Below, one piece after another: positions 56,860 to 64,000 of a stretch of DNA of 64,000 nucleotides (positions are counted from its first letter, which is position 1; the number at the start of each line of letters is the position of its first letter). The position numbers and the translations under genes were made by a program. Source of the stretch: Eucommia ulmoides (taxonomy: Eukaryota; Streptophyta; Magnoliopsida; Garryales; Eucommiaceae); assembly GCA_016647705.1 (NCBI GenBank), contig CM028338.1, positions 21,287,577-21,351,576 of the forward strand, written 5' to 3'. The notes beneath the pieces were generated by a model that saw only the letters and a program-made list of their open reading frames with translations, had not been told where the DNA came from and did not search any database.

Positions 56860-58920
56860 CGCAAGGTAGCATTTGGTTTTGGTTTCGGTTTCTGTTTCAG
56901 TCAAGCTTGGACGGTGAAGGTATCCCTAATCCGAGTGCTCTTCTTCATGTTCTCAACGGTTTTGGTTTCGGTTTCTGTTTCTGTTTCATTCCTATGTTTA
57001 AAATTCCTGTTTAAATCACGATTTTTGTTTCTGTTTCAGTGTTCTGTTTCTGTTTCAGAAATCCTATGTTTAAAATTTCTGTTTAAATCACGATTTTTGT
57101 TTCTGTTTCAGTGTTCTGTTTCTGTTTCAGAAACAAGGTTTCGGTTTCTGTTTCTGTTTCTGTTTCAGTGTTCGGTTTCTGTTTCAGTGTTTTGTTTCGG
57201 TTACATTCCTATTCCTATGTTTAAAATTTCTGTTTAAATCACGATTTTTGTTTCTGTTTCAGTGTTCTGTTTCTGTTTCAGAAACAAGGTTTCGGTTTCG
57301 GTTTCTATTTCTGTTTCAGTGTTCGGTTTCTGTTTCAGTGTTCTGTTTCGGTTTCATTCCTATTCCTATGTTTAAAATTTATGTTCTCAAGGTGGCGTTT
57401 ATTGATATGGGTTTCGCTTACAGGGTTGCGTAGATGCAGCAAGAGTTGCAGACTGAGGTCACTGAAAACGGTTTCTGTTTTGGTCAAGCAAGGGTTTCTG
57501 TTTCAGTCAAGCTTGGACGGTGAAGGTATCCCTAATCCGAGTGCTCTTCTTCATGTTTTGTGGGTTTTTTTTTCGGTTTACATGATTTTTTTCTCAACGG
57601 TTTTGGTTTCGGTTTCTGTTTCTGTTTCAGTGTTCTGTTTCTGTTTCATTCCTATGGTTTCGGTTTCTGTTTCTGTTTCATTCCTATGTTTAAAATTTCT
57701 GTTCTTAAGGTGGTGTTATGTTTAAAATTTCTGTTCTTAAGGTGGCGTTTAATTCAACAAGTACTGTTAAACATGTAAATCATGATTTTTGTTTCTGTTT
57801 CAGTGTTCTGTTAAGGTGGCGTTATGTTTAAAATTTCTGTTCTTAAACATGTAAATTGCCACCGGAACCTCCTGCATACCCCAAAAAAAAACAGCACCCA
57901 AATTAGACTTCAATTCAGAGAGATAAATGATGAGAAATTTTTGTTTCTGTTTCAGTGTTCTGTTTCTGTTTCAGAAATCCTATGTTTAAAATTTCTGTTT
58001 AAATCACGATTTTTGTTTCTGTTTCAGTGTTCTGTTTCTGTTTCAGAAACAAGGTTTCGGTTTCTGTTTCTGTTTCTGTTTCAGTGTTCGGTTTCTGTTT
58101 CAGTGTTCTGTTTCGGTTTCATTCCTATTCCTATGTTTAAAATTTCTGTTTAAATCACGATTTTTGTTTCTGTTTCTGTTTCAGAAACAAGGTTTCGGTT
58201 TCTATTTCTGTTTCTGTTTCTGTGTTCGGTTTCTGTTTCAGTGTTCTGTTTCGGTTTCATTCCTATTCCTATGTTTAAAATTTCTGTTCTCAAGGTGGCG
58301 TTTATTGATATGGGTTTCGCTTACAGGGTTGCGTAGATGCAGCAAGAGTTGCAGACTGAGGTCACTGAAAACGGTTTCTGTTTTGGTCAAGCAAGGGTTT
58401 CTGTTTCAGTCAAGCTTGGACGGTGAAGGTATCCTTAATCCGAGTGCTCTTCTTCATGTTTTGTGGGGTTTTTTTTCGGTTTACATGATTTTTTTCTCAA
58501 CGGTTTTGGTTTCGGTTTCTGTTTCTGTTTCAGTGTTCTGTTTCTGTTTCATTCCTATGGTTTCGGTTTCTGTTTCTGTTTCATTCCTATGTTTAAAATT
58601 TATGTTCTTAAGGTGGCGTTATGTTTAAAATTTCTGTTCTTAAGGTGGCGTTATGTTTAAACATGTAAATCACGATTTTTGTTTCTGTTTCAGTGTTCTG
58701 TTTCTGTTTCATTCCTATGGTTTCGGTTTCTGTTTCAGTGTTCTGTTTCTGTTTCATTCCTATGTTTAAAATTTATGTTCTTAAGGTGGCGTTTAATTCA
58801 ACAAGTACTGTTAAATCACGATTATTGGCGATTTCGAGGGCACACTTCCTATATCGGAGATTTAGTTTTATGGTTTCTGTTTCGGTTTCTGTTTACATGA
58901 TTTTTCGGTTTACATGAATT
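56860..58920 (+). repeat. TTTCTG/TTTCGG hexamer array in ~903-bp tandem units
   Basis: Dense repeats of gtttctgtttc, gtttcggtttc and 'cctatgtttaaaatttctg'. A higher-order unit is visible: the unique block 'caaggtggcgtttattgata' begins at 57388 and again at 58291, 903 bp later, followed by identical 'gcagcaagagttgcagactg' and 'cagtcaagcttggacggtg' blocks; the last block also occurs near 56898. The many overlapping ORFs rich in VSVSVS and FLFQCS are translations of the repeats, not genes. Confidence 0.9.
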
Positions 58921-60980
58921 TTAGAATTTCAAATGAAAAAAAAAAGTGAACAGAAAACAGAAACAGAACAGAATGATTCTCTGTTCCCTGATTCTTAGTT
59001 TTGAATTGCGCCTTTTGCAACGTGGTTTCTATTTCGGTTTCTGTTTTCTGTTCATTTTTTTTTTCATTTGAAATTCTAAATACGGTGAAGGTAGCCCTAA
59101 TCCGAGTGATTGTTCATGCTCTGTTCATGTTCTGTGGTTTTGGTTTCGGTTTCTGTTTCAGTTACAGCTTCTGATTGTTCATGTTCTGTTCATTTTTTTT
59201 TTTCATTTGAATTGGGGGCCTATAACAGAAACAGAAACAGGGATTAGGGCTTAGACGGTTTTGGTTTTGGTTTCGGTTTCTTCCCTAATTCTTAGTTTTC
59301 AATTGCGCCTTTTGTAATACAGGTTATCAGTACAGCGAGGACGTGCAATTGTATTCTGATTGTCCTGGAGGGATTTGGAGAGAGAGAGCTCGAGGGATTT
59401 GGAATAAGGTTTTTGTTCATTGTTTATGTTCATTGTTTATGTTCTGTTTAACGTTTGTTCTTGAAAACTTGAAATGGTTTTGTTCCCAGAAACACTAAAA
59501 CAGAAACACTAAAACATGGTTTCGGTTTATGTTTCAGTCTAATAATTACAGCTTTCGGTTTACATGATTTTTTTTTTTCATTTGAAATTCTCAATCATTC
59601 TTCATTGTATAGATTAGTTTAGGTTTGTGTTCATTGTTTATGTTCTGTTTAACGTTTGTTCTTGAAAACTTGAAATGGTTTTGTTCCCAGAAACACTAAA
59701 ACAGAAACATTAAATCAGAACAGAAACAGTTAACACTAACCAAATGTTTCTGTTTTTTGTTTCGGTTTCTGTTTCTGTTCTGTTTATGAATTTTTTTCCT
59801 GTTTAACGTTTGTTCTTGAAAACTTGAAATGGAAATTTATTCTATTTTTTCACTTTCCTATATGGTTTTGTTACCAGAAAACTTGAAATGGAAATCTAGG
59901 AACAGTTCTTTACTGTTCCCAGTGTTTTACTTTTTTCTTCCCGCTCCTCGCAAGGTAGCATTTGGTTTCGGTTTCTGTTTCTGTTTCTGTTTATGAATTG
60001 TTTCTGTTTCTGTTTCTGTTTCCTGTTTTTGTTCCTGTTTTTTGTTTCTGTTCATGTTTGATAATGACCATTGTTTCTTTTCATTTATAAGAACAAAAAC
60101 AAAAAACCTGTTTGGTTGCGGCATTTGTTCATTTTTTTTTCCTTTAAATGTATGGTGGTCGGTGGGTGGTGGTGGCCAACGGGATGACGGTGGTCAGCGG
60201 GTGGTGATGGTGGTGGTGAAAATTGGAAAATAAAAAATAAAAAACAGAAACAGAAACAGAAATAACAGAAACAAAATTTTTTGTGAGCAGAAACAGTTAA
60301 CACTAACCAAATGGGATGAATGAATAGTAAATTGAAAAAATTAGGGTTATGGCAAAAAAAATCCTAAAATGCAATTGTAGTAAATTTTATGACGTACAGT
60401 GATTTTGGACATTTGACAATATTATTGAACTTCTAAAAAAAAATTGTACTGAGTGAGGTTCGATGAAAAAGTGAATTGCAAAATTTAGGAAGGATTATAA
60501 CAGAAAACTCTATAATTTATCAAAATTGTTGTAAGTTTTACGATATACAGTAACACAAATGGGGCCTATAACATTCAATTCGCAAAGTGCGTTAGAACAG
60601 AAACGCTTAAAAGAAATAGGGAACACTATCGAAACATATTATTTTTTGGTTCCTGAAATTTGTTCTATTTTTTTTTTTCCTGTTTAGCATTTGTTAAGTG
60701 TTTTAGTTTAGTTTCTTCTTAGAACATAAACACTCTATGAAGAGAATTAGTAAACTGTGTTAATTATGTTCTTAATTTATGTTTCAATTTAGTGTTTCTG
60801 TTCATGTTCTGTTTGCTTAGGTTTTTTCTTACAACAAAAACGCTTAAAAAGAAATAGGGAACACTATTGAGACATATTATTTTTGGGTTCCTGAAATTTA
60901 TTCTATTTTTTTTCTGTTTAACGTTTGTTAAGTGTTTTAGTTTAGTGTTTGCCTTATGTGTTATTTATATCCTTCAATCT
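58921..60980 (+). repeat. Continuation: locally duplicated, GTTTCTG-rich, non-coding
   Basis: Contains a 42-bp inverted repeat (58922-58964 and 59037-59078), a ~75-bp block repeated 204 bp apart (about 59431 and 59635, part again near 59800), and a ~115-bp block repeated near 60596 and 60833. The word 'cctcgcaaggtagcatttgg' at about 59947 recurs from about 56857. A splice-acceptor-like AATCTCAG ends at 60983. Confidence 0.75.
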
Positions 60981-60988
60981 CAGGCAAT

Positions 60989-61627
60989 ATGGTACGACCC
61001 GCTATCGTATTAAGAACGAGTACCAGATTAAAGTTGCGTAAGGAAAAACAATTCTTTTACGAGAAACTTTATTTACAAAGTTGTCCCGTTAGAGAATATG
61101 GAATGAATAAAATAGCAAGTGCTAGAATTTTGCAGAATTATAGGTACAAAATTAGTGAGAGAGACATAATGAACCAAATTGTTGATGGTTTACCATCAAA
61201 TTGGGATGTGGCGACAAAGAATATATTTGAAAATCATCGGCCTCTTACTGTCTTTGAATTTGTACAATTTTTAGAAGAGGCTGAACGAGATGTACATCCA
61301 TTATGGAGAGAATTTGAAAGAGGGAAAATGAATGAAAAAGAGAGTGTTAGAATGCATGTACTTAGAAAAGAGCGCCTGTACTACCACCTAAAACGTAAAG
61401 GGTTTCAACCAAACTGGGCAGTGTTGGTGTATGTAATAGTGCGTACTCTACCGAAATCTTAGCCTAGAGTTAGAGTTCATAGAGCCTTAAAGAAAGAACT
61501 CCTAGACCTAAGAGCCTTAGGAACTTTGTTAGAGAGCATCGAGGACGACCAGATTGGCTTAAAGGCACTGGAGGAATACGAGGTTCAACTACAAATTGGA
61601 AACCAAAGTAATGAAGTTGTGCCGTAA
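60989..61627 (+). pseudogene. Unidentified protein, one in-frame TAG
   Basis: From ATG at 60989 (MVRPAIVLRTSTRLKLRKEK) a frame runs to TAG at 61460-61462 and continues open, with similar composition, to TAA at 61625-61627 (213 codons in total). The middle part, ISERDIMNQIVDGLPSNWDV followed by PLTVFEFVQFLEEAE, is reminiscent of the helical gag/UBN2-type pattern 'I..LL..LP..W......L.....T...L...L...E', but the match is too weak to name a family. The start is preceded by a splice acceptor-like AATCTCAG (ends 60983), so upstream exons are possible. It lies 0.4 kb before the Helitron exons; the two may belong to one element. Confidence 0.4.
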
Positions 61628-62048
61628 ACTGTTTTTTAAGGTATAAATAATTTTTAATATAATTTGTACTCTTGATATACATTTTGTATATTTTATGTCT
61701 AATATATTTTTTTCTTTCTTTTTCTTTTGTAGGGTTACCGCGTCAAGTCTATTTTTTCTCTTCGGTTGTTGAAAATATATTTTGAATGTATTTTGTATTC
61801 ATGATATACATTTTGTATTTTGTAATGTGATTGATTGTTTTACTTTGTTATATTCAACAAAAATTGTCTTAATGTGATGGATTTAATATTATATATGTTT
61901 TTATCTTTATTGTTCTCTTGCTTTTGTTAATTGTTAATTAATATGTAAATCTTACAATTTATTTTTTAAGCTCATAATATAATTTTAGTTTATCATTTAT
62001 TTTACATTGAATTTTTATTTTTATTTTTTCAAGGAAAAAAATTAGGCA
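61628..62048. other. AT-rich spacer before the Helitron exons
   Basis: Contains two repeats of a 'tgtattt.tgatatacattttgtat' type near 61666-61690 and 61790-61820. A possible acceptor TTTTTTCAAG lies just before the ATG-containing exon. Confidence 0.5.
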
Positions 62049-62132
62049 ATGGATGACAAGTCAAATAAAAATTCTACTTCAAATAGTAGAGGGGAAGAGA
62101 AAAGTGAAAAGGGGAACATCAGTAGCAATGTG

Positions 62133-62294
62133 GTATGTATCTAATTAGTAAGGTTAATTATTTTTTAGTTTTAATTATCACTGTTTTATCATTTAGTACC
62201 AATTTTAGTTCGTACTTTGTCACACTGTCCTCCATTGTTCTTTTTCATTTATTCGATCTAGAAAATTGAAAATCCAACCTCATATTCTCTCTAG
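62133..62294 (+). other. Helitron intron 1
   Basis: GTATGT...TCTCTAG, 162 bp, phase 0. Removing it keeps the same frame into the exon starting 62295. Confidence 0.7.
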
Positions 62295-63382
62295 GTATTC
62301 AATGATAACGTCATATCAAAATCTGCTATATCCCAATGAATGCAAAGAGAACGAGAGAGGTTTAGTCGTCCGATTCTAGAATGTCAAGAAGGTGGAAGAT
62401 CCCGCACAGGTAACATTGCCAGAACATCTAGCACAAACGATGTGTCAAGACGTTCTGCGGCTCAACTAGAACGAAGAGAACGGGAGAGAGCTGATCGGGA
62501 GATATGTGATGGCCCTATGGAAGGAGGTAAGTCGTTTGTGTCCACAACACCTAACAGTCGCTCAACGGGGGTTGAGCAAACAATTATACCTTCTAAATAT
62601 ATAGCATCTAACAAGAACGATGTATCGAAACGGGCTCTAGCTCAACGAGAACGAAGAGAATGGGAAAGAGTTGACCGGGAGCGGTGTGATCGCTTCAATA
62701 AAGATAATCGTGAATGCCTAGAAGGAGGTCAGCCATTTTTGGGAGAATCATCAGAGCCTACGCCGAAGCGAAGAATGGTTACAACAGTTTCTGTGTCATC
62801 ATCAAGCACAAGTCGATATACCCCTATAATTCTCAGTGATCAAGTTTCTTCTCCAGTAATGGAAAACGAAAGGGATTCTACTTTTGAGGCCAATTTGACG
62901 TCCCCACCAAATCTTACTGAAATGTTTGTATCCACAATACCCAACAGTCGTTCAACGTTGGACGTTGAGCAAACAATTACACTTCCTAAATGTATAGCAC
63001 CCAACAACAACGGCATATCGAAACGTGTTCTAGCTCAATGAGCACGAAGAGAACGAGAAAGATCCGGTCAACAACATATTCAAAATAGTCAACATTTAGA
63101 AATGAATAGAAGACTACTTGAAGAATCATCTCAGCCTCTACTACAACAGAGAATGATTGTACAATCATGTGGGCCATCAGTGATTACGAGTCCATGTACC
63201 CCTGGAATTGTGGACCTCCTTAGGGATCGCACTACTCCATCGTCCATGGCTAATCAAATGAATTCTATTGTTGAACCAAATTTGCCTTTTCCACGTAATC
63301 TTACTGAAACATTTGTTACCGTAACTCCGAATGAATGCTCAACGCCTGAAGATGAGGAACTAATTGTATTGCCTGGTATAAG

Positions 63383-63469
63383 GTATTATACTAATCCATT
63401 ATTCATGTTATTAAGTATTAAATGTTTAAAAGTGTTTGATGTGTAAAATTTAATATTTGCCAACTATAG
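63383..63469 (+). other. Helitron intron 2
   Basis: GTATTATAC...CAACTATAG, 87 bp; splits an AG|G Arg codon. Confidence 0.75.
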
Positions 63470-63697
63470 GTCAACTTCAACAAATCAACACCTTACCCAG
63501 AATCAAGATACTGAACATGCAGGAAATTCATCTGTTGACGATGGGATGGTTACAAATTTGATTCCTCATTCTCTTGGTATAATTGACGATGCATGCCCTT
63601 CTGCGTGCAGTAACCAAGAAGCTTTTGTTTCCACGAACCTTAATGAAAGCTCGACCGTAGCAGTTAAAGAAACAAATCTACCTTCTGGGAGTAGATG

Positions 63698-63795
63698 GTG
63701 AGTTTCTTTTTTTATCTTATTCATCTAATTAAATACGGCATTCACAAATATGTTGTTAGAATCTACATAATAATTTTGTTATTTATCAAATGTAG
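63698..63795 (+). other. Helitron intron 3
   Basis: GTGAGTTTC...AAATGTAG, 98 bp; splits a TG|G Trp codon and leads into the conserved exon. Confidence 0.8.
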
Positions 63796-64000
63796 GCCGC
63801 CAAATACTACCAATGATGAGTTTTACGATAATCAAGATATTGACGAGTTCAACAATCCAACTACCGACCGTGATGTTCATACAAGTGAAAATCGACACTC
63901 GCTTGGTAGAATGAATGTCATGTGCCCTCATTGTTCTACGTTACACTGGATGGATGAGAGATTAGCAAGATCATCTGAACGACGTCCTCTCTTCGGTACA

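Larger units (their letters stand above)
62049..64000 (+). pseudogene. Helitron Rep/helicase gene, 5' exons, decayed (runs off window)
   Basis: Four exons with GT-AG introns can be placed: 62049-62132, 62295-63382, 63470-63697 and 63796 onward (introns of 162, 87 and 98 bp). Phases agree across all junctions. The last exon ends LGRMNVMCPHCSTLHWMDER and continues with the 'SSERRPLFG' block, the Cys-rich start of the Helitron helicase-like N-terminal region in plants. Upstream is a long Arg/Glu/Ser-rich N-terminal tail with three related modules: an 'STxPNxRST.(D)VEQTI' block plus 'SKRxLAQRERRERE'. Two in-frame stops occur, TGA at 62337-62339 and 63039-63041, both in the context CAA-TGA where sister modules read CAA-CGA. 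The Rep HUH motif and helicase would lie beyond 64000. Confidence 0.85.

Noticed and set aside
56914-58660. Long overlapping ORFs rich in VSVSVS/FLFQCS
   Set aside because: They are translations of TTTCTG/TTTCGG repeats; all frames and duplicates give similar low-complexity peptides.

Overview
This window looks like nuclear DNA of a seed plant, most likely a eudicot with a large, repeat-filled genome. It is AT-rich and shows no intact cellular gene, no rRNA or tRNA gene, and nothing bacterial. It is dominated by LTR retrotransposons of several families, with two non-LTR elements, a Mutator-like foldback element and the start of a Helitron. Nearly every large element could be bounded by eye from its TG...CA ends plus a target-site duplication (TSD), so the nesting can be read as a relative history.

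Layout. 1-1650: one LTR (family B, cut by the window edge). 2482-16688: a long Ogre/Tat-like LTR (family C), broken by a complete coding-free LTR element (B1, 3069-9116, TSD CCCAA) and by a solo copia-type LTR (D, 10205-14385, TSD ATGTT), which itself carries a solo B LTR (12672-14370, TSD CTCAC). 16689-18453: solo LTR (TSD ATACC). 18474-19330: RTE-type LINE debris. 20019-21720: solo LTR of family A (TSD CCCTA). 22196-25441: minus-strand L1-type LINE with a 15-bp TSD, hosting a solo LTR (23010-24425, TSD ATAAG). 25730-37635: Athila-like element A (TSD TAGGG, tRNA-Asp primer site, decayed gag), hosting complete element B2 (28224-34398, TSD AGGGC). 37879-39215: solo LTR. 39368-41520: plant-mobile-domain pseudogene, antisense to an Ogre/Tat-like remnant on the minus strand (gag-like 43930-44849, tRNA-Arg primer site 45897-45914, LTR 45917-48283). 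49213-50815: decayed Ty1/copia element. 50967-51692: Mutator-like foldback element (TSD 10 bp). 52222-54690: second solo D LTR. 56217-60950: AT-rich and TTTCTG-type tandem repeats. 60989-61627: unidentified reading frame. 62049-64000: 5' exons of a decayed Helitron Rep/helicase gene running off the window.

The most interesting signal is not a gene. At least four unrelated LTR families carry short palindromes or stem-loops, mostly in the promoter-proximal part of the LTR. The palindrome arms differ between copies and families but tend to stay complementary: CCGCCTAGGCGG-type arrays in B, CTGCAG/CTAG-centred arrays in A, GGTCGACC versus GGTCAACC types in D, and a GCGCA hairpin just upstream of the TATA box in C. 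Separately, a ~75-nt motif repeated about nine times in 14464-16480 (and once near 46000) encloses a stem-loop whose arms covary in six different versions. These patterns point either to selection on paired structure or dimeric binding sites, or to a mutational process that keeps hairpin arms matched.
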